Positions 18,514 to 27,818 of a stretch of DNA of 64,000 bases are shown piece after piece. Location of the stretch: contig NZ_BJCC01000012.1 of the NCBI RefSeq assembly GCF_004309355.1, positions 111,688 through 175,687 of the forward strand, read 5' to 3'. How positions within the stretch are numbered: position 1 is the stretch's first letter; each line of letters starts with the position of its first letter. Below the pieces are notes generated by a model. It was given only the letters and a program-made list of their open reading frames with translations, was not told the DNA's origin and did no database searches. The translations under genes and the position numbers were made by a program. The DNA comes from Enterococcus florum. Lineage in GTDB: Bacteria; Bacillota; Bacilli; Lactobacillales; Enterococcaceae.

Positions 18514-19655
18514 CTCATCTATTTCCTAATTACAAAAGAGAATCCATTGATCTAGTCAAGGGCTTTGGCAACTACGTCGAAGACCAAACTGGCAAAGAAT
18601 ATTTAGATTTCACCAGCGGAATTGGAGTAAATAGCTTAGGCCATCAGCACCCCAAGCTAATCCAAGCCCTGGAAAAACAGATGCACCTGATTTGGCATAC
18701 CTCAAATCTGTATTCCAGCAAGCTGCAGGAAGACGTAGCCAAAAAACTAGCCAATAACAAAAATTACTTAGCCTTCTTCTGCAACAGCGGAACCGAAGCC
18801 AACGAAGCAGCCATCAAGCTAGCCCGGAAAGCCACCGGACGTTCAAAAATTATCAGCTTCCAGCAATCATTCCATGGACGTACCTATGGCGCACTAAGTG
18901 CAACCGGCCAAGAAGCGTTGCATGAAGGCTTTGCGCCAATTTTACCCGATTTCCAATACGTTCCGTACAACGAAATCGAGCCATTAAAAGAAATTGTCGA
19001 TCAAGATACCGCAGCCGTTATGCTAGAACTGATCCAAGGCGAAGGCGGCGTACAACCTGCGGATGTTTCCTGGGTGCAACAAGTCGCAGCCCTTTGTAAA
19101 GAACAAGGTGCCTTGTTGGTGGTCGATGAGATTCAAACAGGAATCGGCCGCACAGGTAACTTGTACGCCTACGAAGGCTATGGCATAGAGCCAGACATCT
19201 TCACCCTAGCCAAAGCACTAGGCAACGGCTTCCCAGTCGGTGCCATGCTAGGCAAAAAAGAACTAAAGGACGCCTTTGGACCAGGTTCTCACGGCACAAC
19301 CTTCGGCGGAAACAAGCTGGCACTACGAGTGGCAGTGGCGGTATTGGACATTATTAATAGTCCAGACTTCTTAAACAAAGTGAAACAAAAAGGCGACTAT
19401 GCGTTGAAGTCTTTAGGTAGTTTGAAGGATTCTAGTGATAAAGTAGTAGATGTTCGTGGACAGGGCTTGATGATCGGTGTGCAGTTGAAAGATCAAGATA
19501 CATTGAATGCGACTGTTGCGAATTTACAGAAAAAAGGTTTGTTAGTATTGAAAGCCGGCAACAACACGCTGCGCCTATTGCCTCCTCTAACGATTGAACA
19601 GGATGAGTTGGAGAAGGGGATTGGGATGATTAAGGTGGAGTTGTTGGGGAAATAG
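18510..19655 (+). CDS. argD: Acetylornithine aminotransferase
   Basis: A 381-residue class III PLP aminotransferase making N-acetylornithine. The PLP lysine is K235 in LAKALGNGFPVGAML, and the aspartate motif is VVDEIQTGIGRTG. The ATG overlaps the argB stop by 4 bases, a sign of coupling. The first ~280 codons favour GCC, GGC and CTA, while the last ~100 favour TTG and AAA/GAT codons like the neighbours, which hints at a mosaic origin (visual impression only). No argF follows; a terminator closes the operon. Confidence 0.95.
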   Translation: MTHLFPNYKRESIDLVKGFGNYVEDQTGKEYLDFTSGIGVNSLGHQHPKLIQALEKQMHLIWHTSNLYSSKLQEDVAKKLANNKNYLAFFCNSGTEANEAAIKLARKATGRSKIISFQQSFHGRTYGALSATGQEALHEGFAPILPDFQYVPYNEIEPLKEIVDQDTAAVMLELIQGEGGVQPADVSWVQQVAALCKEQGALLVVDEIQTGIGRTGNLYAYEGYGIEPDIFTLAKALGNGFPVGAMLGKKELKDAFGPGSHGTTFGGNKLALRVAVAVLDIINSPDFLNKVKQKGDYALKSLGSLKDSSDKVVDVRGQGLMIGVQLKDQDTLNATVANLQKKGLLVLKAGNNTLRLLPPLTIEQDELEKGIGMIKVELLGK

Positions 19656-19665
19656 TAAGTATGAG

Positions 19666-19700
19666 AACTCGGAATGCCGGTGGGTGTTTCGGGTTTTTTT
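19666..19700 (+). terminator. Terminator after argD
   Basis: AACTCGGAA / TTTCGGGTT stem with G-U pairs, a 12-base loop, then six T. Confidence 0.7.
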
Positions 19701-19809
19701 GTTGATTGTTGGATGATCTAAGCTAGTATGGTTTTTACATAGAAAGCTTAAAATGGTAACATTAGGTTACTACAAAACGGTGACGCCTTCGTGATTAAGG
19801 AGAATTTCG

Positions 19810-20412
19810 ATGTTAGAAAATAAGTTGAGTATTATGGATCAGATTGAACTCGCTAAAGCTGAAGAAAAGATCAGTAAACAAAAAGCTAAGCAGTTATTTG
19901 AATCCGGAAAAATCAATGAGTTAGAAGTCGGCACCTTTCAAGGATTAGCGGTCATTCACAGCTATCTTTTTGAAGATATCTACTATTTTGCTGGAAAAGT
20001 TCGAGACGTTAACATAGCAAAGGGAAATTTCCGCTTTGCGCCTGGGATGTATTTACAAGCTGCCTTGGAATATATTGATAAAATGCCTCAAAATGATCAT
20101 GAAGAAATCATTGCTAAATATGTAGAGATTAGTGTTGCTCATCCTTTTCGTGAGGGAAACGGTAGAAGCATGAGAATCTGGTTAGATTTGATTTTAAAGA
20201 AAGAACTTGGAAAAGTTGTGGACTGGAGCCAAGTCGACAAAGAAGCATACCTTTCTGCCATGGAACGTAGTCCGGTAAATGATTTGGAGATCAGATTTTT
20301 GTTGAAAGATTCGCTGACAGACAAAGTCGATGATCGTGATGTGTTTATGAAAGGGATAGACACTAGTTATTACTATGAAGGTTACATGGAGTATAGGATT
20401 GAAGATTTATAG
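19810..20412 (+). CDS. Fic-domain adenylyltransferase with C-terminal autoinhibitory motif
   Basis: A 200-residue FIC protein, likely transferring AMP from ATP to a target protein. The active-site motif HPFREGNGR starts at H111 and is complete, so it should be competent. A C-terminal S186-Y-Y-Y-E190-G matches the [S/T]xxxE(G/N) inhibitory helix of class III Fic proteins such as those of Neisseria and E. faecalis, where the glutamate blocks ATP. This explains the absence of a separate antitoxin gene. The ATG follows TAAGGAG. It sits in a small accessory patch beside a damaged methyltransferase gene. Confidence 0.92.
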   Translation: MLENKLSIMDQIELAKAEEKISKQKAKQLFESGKINELEVGTFQGLAVIHSYLFEDIYYFAGKVRDVNIAKGNFRFAPGMYLQAALEYIDKMPQNDHEEIIAKYVEISVAHPFREGNGRSMRIWLDLILKKELGKVVDWSQVDKEAYLSAMERSPVNDLEIRFLLKDSLTDKVDDRDVFMKGIDTSYYYEGYMEYRIEDL

Positions 20413-20559
20413 GTGTTAATCATTAGTGATGTACCAATAGCCAAATTTATATCAGAAGACGTAAAGTGAATACACTATGCATTTTTTATAAATCGTTGTT
20501 TATTTTTATAAATAAGTAGCGATTTATTTACTGATACAATCACAATGGAGGAACCACCC

Positions 20560-21366
20560 ATGGATTCAAAAAAATCTTCGACAGTAACAGATCTGCTTGG
20601 AATGAAGCTTTAAAATTACCATCAAAAAGCCAGAAGTAATTCTTTACAAAAAGGATTCCAAGATTCTACCTTTACGACCTTTGATAGAGATTGCGACGCT
20701 GTACTGTTAGAAAAACTAGATGAAATTGATCTAGCTGATAAAGTGATTGGTCAACTTCCTTGTAATAACGGAAGAGAATTATTATCTCTGATGAAGCGAG
20801 GAGCCCGAAAAGCAGTTGGTTTTGACATATCGGATAATGCAATCCAAGAAGCAAGACAACTAGCAGAAATAGCTAAAATGGATGCTACATTCGAGCGAAT
20901 CAATATTGTGGACATTGATGATAAATACAACAATTATTTCGATTTCATTTATATATCAGAAGGTTCACTTCAATGGTTCCCCGATTTGAATGAGTATTTT
21001 GCAGTGATTAGCCGCTTGTTGAAAGAGGGTGGTCAACTACTGATTTTTGAAATGCATCCAATTGCTTATCTATTTGAAGTCGATTTTGATGCAAAAAAGC
21101 CCGATTTTGATTTGTTAATCCCATACTTCGAAAAAGGACCTTATCATTATAAGGACGGTCTAGATTATATCGGTGGCGTTGAGTATGAAACCAAGGAAGG
21201 CTATTGGTTTATGCATAAACTGTCAGATATCTTGAAAGCCCTTATAAAAAATGGACTGATTTTGGAAGATATCGAGGAGTATAATTGGGAGATGGCAAAT
21301 AATGAGTCAACGAAGGTGTTGGATAAGTTTCCGTTGAGTTATCTTATTTTAAGCAAAGTATCGTAG
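20560..21366 (+). pseudogene. Class I SAM-dependent methyltransferase, 5' end disrupted
   Basis: The intact part (from about 20620) reads YHQKARSNSLQKGFQD..., then motif I region GQLPCNNGRELLSLM, VGFDISDNAIQEARQLA and the IDFIYISEGSLQWFPDL acidic/aromatic segment, as in small-molecule methyltransferases. A proper GGAGG and ATG stand at 20544-20562, in the same frame as the main body. However, the 40 bases from the A7 run at 20567-20573 to about 20616 need the next frame to give the expected IFDSNRSAWNEALK, so the ATG frame hits TAA at 20611. Two compensating single-base indels would explain this. A shorter product from GTG 20743 would lack the N-terminal helix. Confidence 0.65.
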
Positions 21367-21413
21367 AGAGCTTATCTTATTTGCTAGAAATTAATTAAAA
21401 TGATAACTTAATC

Positions 21414-21443
21414 AAACTCGGCAAATCCCTTTGTCGAGTTTTT
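21414..21443 (+). terminator. Terminator after the methyltransferase
   Basis: AACTCGGCAAA / TTTGTCGAGTT stem with loop TCCC, followed by TTT. Confidence 0.8.
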
Positions 21444-21513
21444 CATTGTTCCTGCTTTCTTTATGCCTCCTTTTTTACTATACTATCAATAGTAACGAAA
21501 AAGGAGCACATGA

Positions 21514-22212
21514 ATGGGCGAGAGAGCTGATATTTTTCTTAGTACCTTTAATCGAATTGAAAAAGAGTTAAAAAATCAATTGAACAACCCTGCAAATATG
21601 GGTTTTAGTGAAATGGTACGCCGATTATCAAAACGCAAAGGTAGTCTGATCGGAGATACCGAAAATGATTTGCTGCAGCTCGCACAATTGCGAAATGCGA
21701 TCGTACACGATCAAATCGCAGATGATTTCGTAATTGCGGAACCAAATGAGTGGGCCGTCAAAAGAATCGCAGAAATCGAGGAAGCATTGATCCGTCCTGA
21801 AAAGGTGCTGCCGCGTTTTGGAAAAAAAGTCACTGGCTTTGAGCAGGATTTTCCGTTGCGAAAGATGATGGAGATCGTAGCAGAAAAACGCTTTTCGCAA
21901 TTTCCCGTGTATCATCGAGGGACTTTTAGAGGCTTGATTACGCTGCGAACGATCGGATTGTTTTTTGCTCAAGCAAGTTTAGCCGGTCCTGTAAATCTGC
22001 AGGGAAAAAAGGCTGAAGATTTATTAATGAATATTGGAAAAAGCACCAATTTTCATTTTGTAAATGCGGATACAAAAGTAACTGAGGTAGAAGATATGTT
22101 TCACAATCAGACGACTTTAGAGGCTGTTTTGATCACTAAAGACGGAAATCCGGACGGCAATTTATTGGGTATCATTCGTCCAAGGGATATTTATGCGCAG
22201 AAAGAGGAGTAG
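21514..22212 (+). CDS. Two-CBS-domain protein with HEPN-like N-terminal helical domain
   Basis: A 232-residue cytoplasmic protein. Residues ~1-95 are all-helical and contain LRNAIVHD (R60-N-x3-H65), the spacing seen in HEPN-fold proteins. Residues ~110-228 hold a CBS pair (FSQFPVYHRGTFRGLITLRTIG and LEAVLITKDG...LLGIIRPRDIY). CBS pairs usually bind adenine nucleotides, and some in Gram-positives bind c-di-AMP. The role is unknown. AAGGAG lies 7 bases before the ATG. It overlaps the lspA frame at its 3' end, so the two are probably coupled. Confidence 0.75.
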   Translation: MGERADIFLSTFNRIEKELKNQLNNPANMGFSEMVRRLSKRKGSLIGDTENDLLQLAQLRNAIVHDQIADDFVIAEPNEWAVKRIAEIEEALIRPEKVLPRFGKKVTGFEQDFPLRKMMEIVAEKRFSQFPVYHRGTFRGLITLRTIGLFFAQASLAGPVNLQGKKAEDLLMNIGKSTNFHFVNADTKVTEVEDMFHNQTTLEAVLITKDGNPDGNLLGIIRPRDIYAQKEE

Positions 22213-22216
22213 TCTA

Positions 22217-22681
22217 TTGTTAGCTGTATATTTATTGTTGAGTGCTGCGATTATCGGCCTCGATCAATGGTTCAAGTTTTGGATTGTCGGCAATTTTAAT
22301 TTAGGTGGTGGGCAACAGGTCATTCCGAATGTATTGTCCTTAACCTACATTCATAATACTGGGGGAGCCTTTAGTTTATTAGAAGGGCAACGAGTTTTCT
22401 TCATTATTATTACGGTAGTAGCTGTGGCTGCTGGCGTTTATTATTTAGCCAAGTATTTACATGAAAGCAAGTGGCTTACTATTGGCATCAGTTTATTTTT
22501 AGCTGGAGCCGTAGGGAACTTTATTGATCGCCTGCGCTTAGGATACGTAGTGGACATGTTCCAATTGGACTTTATCAATTTTCCAATCTTCAATATTGCG
22601 GATATGGCACTGGTGATTGGTGTCGCGATGATATTTATTTACATTTTATTAGATGAGAGAGAAAAAAAGCATGGAAAATGA
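22217..22681 (+). CDS. lspA: Lipoprotein signal peptidase (signal peptidase II)
   Basis: An aspartic protease of the cytoplasmic membrane that removes signal peptides from prolipoproteins. Four membrane helices. The conserved blocks are LSLTYIHNTGGAFS, AVGNFIDRLRLGYVVDMF and FNIADMALVIG, which carry the two catalytic aspartates. I prefer TTG 22217 (GAGGAG about 8 bases upstream, N-terminus MLAVYLLLSAAIIGLDQ). An ATG at 22193, overlapping the CBS gene by 20 bases, would add eight basic residues. rluD follows with an 11-base overlap, the common lspA-rluD pairing. Confidence 0.95.
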   Translation: MLAVYLLLSAAIIGLDQWFKFWIVGNFNLGGGQQVIPNVLSLTYIHNTGGAFSLLEGQRVFFIIITVVAVAAGVYYLAKYLHESKWLTIGISLFLAGAVGNFIDRLRLGYVVDMFQLDFINFPIFNIADMALVIGVAMIFIYILLDEREKKHGK

Positions 22682-23579
22682 AATTGAAGTAGTTATTCAG
22701 GAAGAAAGCGGCCGGATTGACAAGGTGCTAAACGAACGGTTGAAGGATTATTCTCGTTCCCAGATTCAGCAATGGATCAAGGATGGTCAGGTTTCAGTCG
22801 ATGATCAGCCGATTAAAGCCAATTACAAGGTAAGTAAAGGGGATCAGATTTTGATCCGTATTCCAGAACCGGAAGAGTTGGAGCTTTTGCCAGAGGACTT
22901 GCAGCTGGATATTGTTTATGAGGATGAGGACGTCGCTGTGGTAAATAAACCGCAGGGCATGGTGGTTCATCCATCGGCTGGACATTCTCATGGAACCTTG
23001 GTGAATGGCTTACTGCATCAAGTAAAGGATTTATCTACGATTAATGATGTGGTTCGTCCAGGGATTGTTCACCGAATCGATAAAGACACATCCGGCTTAT
23101 TAATGGTAGCAAAAAACGATCAAGCCCATGAAGCGCTGGCAAAACAGTTGAAGGACAAGACTTCTTTAAGAAAATACGTGGCTTTGGTTCATGGAGAAAT
23201 TCCTCATGAAAAAGGTCGGATTGAAGCGCCAATTGGTCGTTCAAAGGTCGATCGGAAAATGCAAGCAGTAATTGAAGGCGGTAAAGAAGCAGTCACACAC
23301 TTTGAAGTACTGGAACGCTTTACAGGCTTTACGTTGATTGAACTGCAGTTAGAAACAGGTCGGACCCATCAAATTCGGGTACACATGCAATACATTGGTT
23401 ATCCAGTAGCTGGTGATCCATTGTATGGACCAAAGAAAACCTTAAAGGGCAACGGACAGTTTTTGCATGCGAAGCTATTGGGCTTTACACATCCGAAAAC
23501 TGGCAAAAACTTCGTTTTCGAAGCTTCATTGCCTGAAATCTTCCAAAAAACCCTGGACCATTTACGAAAAAATGATTGA
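22671..23579 (+). CDS. rluD: 23S rRNA pseudouridine synthase, RluD type
   Basis: About 302 residues. The N-terminal S4 RNA-binding domain (residues ~5-75, GRIDKVLNERLKDYSRSQIQQWIKDGQV) is followed by the RluA-family catalytic domain with HRIDKDTSGLLM (catalytic D137) and the GRTHQIRVHM motif. Such enzymes modify large-subunit rRNA; the exact sites are not predictable here. The start is at 22671, inside the lspA end; the ATG at 22653 is less likely. The stop is followed within bases by the pyr promoter. Confidence 0.93.
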   Translation: MENEIEVVIQEESGRIDKVLNERLKDYSRSQIQQWIKDGQVSVDDQPIKANYKVSKGDQILIRIPEPEELELLPEDLQLDIVYEDEDVAVVNKPQGMVVHPSAGHSHGTLVNGLLHQVKDLSTINDVVRPGIVHRIDKDTSGLLMVAKNDQAHEALAKQLKDKTSLRKYVALVHGEIPHEKGRIEAPIGRSKVDRKMQAVIEGGKEAVTHFEVLERFTGFTLIELQLETGRTHQIRVHMQYIGYPVAGDPLYGPKKTLKGNGQFLHAKLLGFTHPKTGKNFVFEASLPEIFQKTLDHLRKND

Positions 23580-23604
23580 TTTCTGAGATAAAGAGCGGTA
23601 TAGT
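23576..23604 (+). promoter_or_regulatory. Promoter of the pyr operon
   Basis: TTGATT at 23576-23581 overlapping the rluD stop, 17-base spacer, TATAGT at 23599-23604. Confidence 0.7.
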
Positions 23605-23611
23605 ATTCCCA

Positions 23612-24336
<725 letters not shown>

Positions 24337-24486
24337 GCCAACTCGCCCATTTCCAGATATTCACCCCTATTAGAATAATCCTTGTCCCCGCTTCTTTGCC
24401 TACTAGTTGGTGGCTTAGTAACCGGGTCGGACATTTATATTTGATTTTGCCTAAAAGCATGCAGCGAAAAATAAGGAGGAAGAATC

Positions 24487-25413
24487 ATGATCATCCAATC
24501 TGAAAAAATTAGTTTAAAGCATTTATTGACAGTCGAAGCCCTATCCGATCAAGAAGTGATGGGACTTATCAAACGGGGACAACAGTTTAAAAACGGGGCA
24601 CAGTGGTCACCTGAGAAACCTCAGTATTTTGCAGCTAATTTGTTTTTTGAGAACAGCACCCGGACCCATAAAAGTTTTGAAGTTGCTGAGAAGAAAATGG
24701 GCTTGGATGTCATTGATTTTGACTCACGAACCAGCTCTGTGCAAAAAGGAGAAACTTTATACGATACCGTCTTGACCATGTCAGCAATTGGTGTAGATGT
24801 CTGTGTCATTCGTCACGGCGACGAAAATTATTACGATGAACTGATCCAAAGCCGGACTGTTCATTGTTCGATCATTAATGGCGGAGACGGCAGCGGACAG
24901 CATCCAACACAATGTTTGCTGGACTTAATGACCATCTACGAAGAATTTGGACATTTTGAAGGCTTAAAAGTCGCAATCGTTGGTGACATTACCCACTCGC
25001 GGGTAGCCAAATCGAACATGCAAATGCTGAATCGTTTGAGAGCGGAGGTTTATTTCTCTGGGCCTGAACAGTGGTATGATAAGAGTTTTGATGTATATGG
25101 CGAATATCGCCCATTGGACGAATTAGTAGAAATGGTTGACGTAGTCATGCTGCTTCGAGTGCAACATGAGCGTCATGACGGCAACGAAAGCTTCTCTAAG
25201 GAAGGATACCATCAAGAATACGGCTTGACAATTGAACGGGCAAAACGTATGAAGGAAAAAGCGATCATCATGCACCCGGCTCCAGTCAACCGCGACGTGG
25301 AAATTGCCGATTCACTAGTAGAAAGCTATCAATCACGGATCGTTGAGCAAATGAGCAACGGTGTGTTCGTACGGATGGCGATTTTAGAAGCGATTTTGAA
25401 TGGTGTAGCTTAG
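24487..25413 (+). CDS. pyrB: Aspartate carbamoyltransferase catalytic subunit
   Basis: A 308-residue enzyme condensing carbamoyl phosphate with aspartate. The carbamoyl-phosphate loop is [13 protein letters not shown], the second-substrate region [11 protein letters not shown] and the C-terminal [12 protein letters not shown] are all present. It has no regulatory pyrI partner, as usual in Firmicutes. AAGGAGG precedes the ATG. A 150-base gap separates it from pyrR, where many lactic acid bacteria carry pyrP; I see no intact gene or second PyrR site in that gap. Confidence 0.97.
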   Translation: MIIQSEKISLKHLLTVEALSDQEVMGLIKRGQQFKNGAQWSPEKPQYFAANLFFENSTRTHKSFEVAEKKMGLDVIDFDSRTSSVQKGETLYDTVLTMSAIGVDVCVIRHGDENYYDELIQSRTVHCSIINGGDGSGQHPTQCLLDLMTIYEEFGHFEGLKVAIVGDITHSRVAKSNMQMLNRLRAEVYFSGPEQWYDKSFDVYGEYRPLDELVEMVDVVMLLRVQHERHDGNESFSKEGYHQEYGLTIERAKRMKEKAIIMHPAPVNRDVEIADSLVESYQSRIVEQMSNGVFVRMAILEAILNGVA

Positions 25414-25453
25414 TTAAGGATAAAACTTAATAGAATATAGGGGGATACGGATT

Positions 25454-26734
25454 ATGAAGGTATTAATTAAAAACGGTAAGATTGCTGGCAAAGGCAATCA
25501 ATTAATAGATGCAGATGTTTGGTTGGAAGATGGAATTATCGCCGGAATCGGCAAATCATTTGCGAACTTAGACTTTGATCAAATTTACGACGCAAAAGGC
25601 CAACTAATAACACCAGGTTTAGTGGATGTTCACGTACATTTGAGAGAACCCGGCTTTACCTACAAAGAAACCATCAAAACAGGTAGCCAAGCAGCAGCTC
25701 GCGGCGGCTTTACAACCGTTTGTGCAATGCCAAATCTTGATCCTACTCCCGATACAGTGGAAAAATTTAACCAGGTCCTTGATATTATTAAACGAGATGC
25801 AGTTGTTAAAGTACTGCAATATGCGCCAATCACTGAAAATCTGCGCAGCGATGTACTGACAGATCAAGCTGGATTAAAAGCGGCAGGAGCTTTTGCCTTC
25901 ACTAACGATGGAGTTGGCGTGCAAACAGCTGGAACCATGTACTTAGCAATGCAGGAAGCAGCGAAACAAGGAATGGCCTTGGTCGCTCATACTGAAGATG
26001 ATTCACTACTATTCGGCGGCGTGATGCATAAAGGCGAAGTCAGTGAAAAACTTAATTTGCCGGGAATTATGAGCGCAACGGAGTCTTCGCAAATCGCTCG
26101 CGACGTTATTTTAGCCGAAGAAACAGGCGCACATTACCATGTTTGCCACGTATCAACCAAAGAAAGTGTCCGGGTCATCCGTGATGCGAAAAAAGCGGGC
26201 GTCCATGTCACTGCTGAAGTTTCTCCACACCACTTGATTCTAATAGACGAAGATATTCCAGAGGATAACGGGTTTTGGAAAATGAACCCGCCATTACGCG
26301 GAAAGGAAGATCGTGATGCTCTAATTGAAGGCTTGATGGATGGAACAATCGATTGTATCGCTACAGACCATGCGCCCCATGGCTTGGAAGAAAAAGATCA
26401 AACGTTCTTGAAGGCACCATTTGGGATCGTGGGCAGCGAGACAGCTTTCCAACTAATCTACACCCATTTTGTGGAAACGGGCCGCTTTACTTTAGAACAA
26501 GTCATCGACTGGATGGCGGTAAAGCCGGCGGAAATTTTCGGCTTGAATGCTGGCGCATTGACTATCGGCGCACCGGCTGATATCGCAGTATTTGATTTGG
26601 AAACAGAAGAAAAAATTGATGATCAGCAATTTGCTTCAATGGGTGTAAATACACCGTTCGTAGGCTGGCCTGTCAAGGGCAACACGATGTTCACTTTTGT
26701 GGACGGGAAACTGGTGTATAACAAGGAGGATTAA
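25454..26734 (+). CDS. pyrC: Dihydroorotase (class I)
   Basis: A 426-residue zinc amidohydrolase cyclising carbamoyl aspartate. The metal motif [11 protein letters not shown] is near residue 55, and NDGVGVQ, HTEDD, HVCHVST and [11 protein letters not shown] supply further ligands and the catalytic aspartate. The length fits the Gram-positive type I enzyme. It lies 40 bases after pyrB, with AGGGGGAT as ribosome binding site, and carA follows after 4 bases. Confidence 0.97.
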   Translation: MKVLIKNGKIAGKGNQLIDADVWLEDGIIAGIGKSFANLDFDQIYDAKGQLITPGLVDVHVHLREPGFTYKETIKTGSQAAARGGFTTVCAMPNLDPTPDTVEKFNQVLDIIKRDAVVKVLQYAPITENLRSDVLTDQAGLKAAGAFAFTNDGVGVQTAGTMYLAMQEAAKQGMALVAHTEDDSLLFGGVMHKGEVSEKLNLPGIMSATESSQIARDVILAEETGAHYHVCHVSTKESVRVIRDAKKAGVHVTAEVSPHHLILIDEDIPEDNGFWKMNPPLRGKEDRDALIEGLMDGTIDCIATDHAPHGLEEKDQTFLKAPFGIVGSETAFQLIYTHFVETGRFTLEQVIDWMAVKPAEIFGLNAGALTIGAPADIAVFDLETEEKIDDQQFASMGVNTPFVGWPVKGNTMFTFVDGKLVYNKED

Positions 26735-26738
26735 TAAG

Positions 26739-27818
26739 TTGAAGAGACTGCTAATTTTAGAAGACGGCACAGTATTTGAAGGGGAAGCCTTCGGTGCTGA
26801 AGCCAATGTGTTTGGTGAAATCGTATTTACTACCAGTATGACTGGTTACCAAGAAACCATTACGGATCAAAGCTTTAACGGGCAGATCATCACCTTTACT
26901 TATCCAATGGTGGGAAATTACGGAATTAACCGTGACGACTACGAATCCATTGCTCCGACTTGCAAAGGGGTCGTTGTGAAGGAACATGCGCGTCGTGCCA
27001 GCAACTGGCGCAACCAAATGACCTTAGACGAATTTTTGAAGCGCAAAGGAATTCCAGGGATTGCAGGAATTGATACGCGTGCTTTAACCAAAAAATTACG
27101 TAACCACGGAACGATGAAGGCCAGCATGGTTGACGCGGGTGATCAATTTGATCATGCGTTTGATCAATTGAAGGCCACCGTATTGCCAACTAATCAGGTG
27201 CATCAAGTTTCAACGGTAACTCCTTACCCAAGCCCTGGTGTTGGCCGGAATGTCGTAGTGATCGACTTTGGTCTGAAACACAGTATTTTACGGGAATTGT
27301 CTCGCCGGGAATGTAATCTAACCGTGATGCCTTACAACACGGATGCAAAAACGATTTTGGATTTGGCTCCCGATGGTGTGATGTTGACCAATGGACCAGG
27401 AGATCCAAAAGACGTGCCAGAAGCCATTGAAATGATTCAAAAAATTCAAGGCAAGGTGCCGATCTTCGGTATTTGCTTAGGCCATCAATTGTTCTCATTA
27501 GCCAATGGTGCCGATACGTATAAAATGAAATTCGGTCACCGTGGCTTAAACCACCCGGTAAGAGAAATTGCGACAGGCCGAATTGACTTTACGTCGCAAA
27601 ACCACGGCTTTGCGGTAGACGAAGCAACCATTGATTCAACAAAATTAATGGTGACGCATGTGGAAGTCAACGACGGTACGATTGAAGGGGTAAGACATCG
27701 TCATTACCCAGCCTTCAGTGTGCAATTCCACCCGGATGCAGCACCCGGACCACATGATGCACTACATTTATTCGATGAATTTATGGAAATGATGGATGCA
27801 TGGAAGGAGCAAGCATAA
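26739..27818 (+). CDS. carA: Carbamoyl-phosphate synthase small subunit (glutaminase)
   Basis: A 359-residue glutamine amidotransferase subunit that supplies ammonia to CarB. The nucleophile is C246 in FGICLGHQ and the triad histidine H331. The residue two after it is D333 ([10 protein letters not shown]), where most GATases have glutamate (HPEA). TTG start at 26739, 9-10 bases after AAGGAGG. The adjacent carB starts immediately after the stop. Being inside the pyr operon, this is the pyrimidine-regulated copy (PyrAA). Confidence 0.95.
   Translation: MKRLLILEDGTVFEGEAFGAEANVFGEIVFTTSMTGYQETITDQSFNGQIITFTYPMVGNYGINRDDYESIAPTCKGVVVKEHARRASNWRNQMTLDEFLKRKGIPGIAGIDTRALTKKLRNHGTMKASMVDAGDQFDHAFDQLKATVLPTNQVHQVSTVTPYPSPGVGRNVVVIDFGLKHSILRELSRRECNLTVMPYNTDAKTILDLAPDGVMLTNGPGDPKDVPEAIEMIQKIQGKVPIFGICLGHQLFSLANGADTYKMKFGHRGLNHPVREIATGRIDFTSQNHGFAVDEATIDSTKLMVTHVEVNDGTIEGVRHRHYPAFSVQFHPDAAPGPHDALHLFDEFMEMMDAWKEQA

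Noticed and set aside
24337..24486. A second PyrR attenuator or a small gene between pyrR and pyrB.
   Set aside because: No PyrR loop consensus and no terminator with T tract; the open frames lack start signals. The permease-like tail is too short to annotate.
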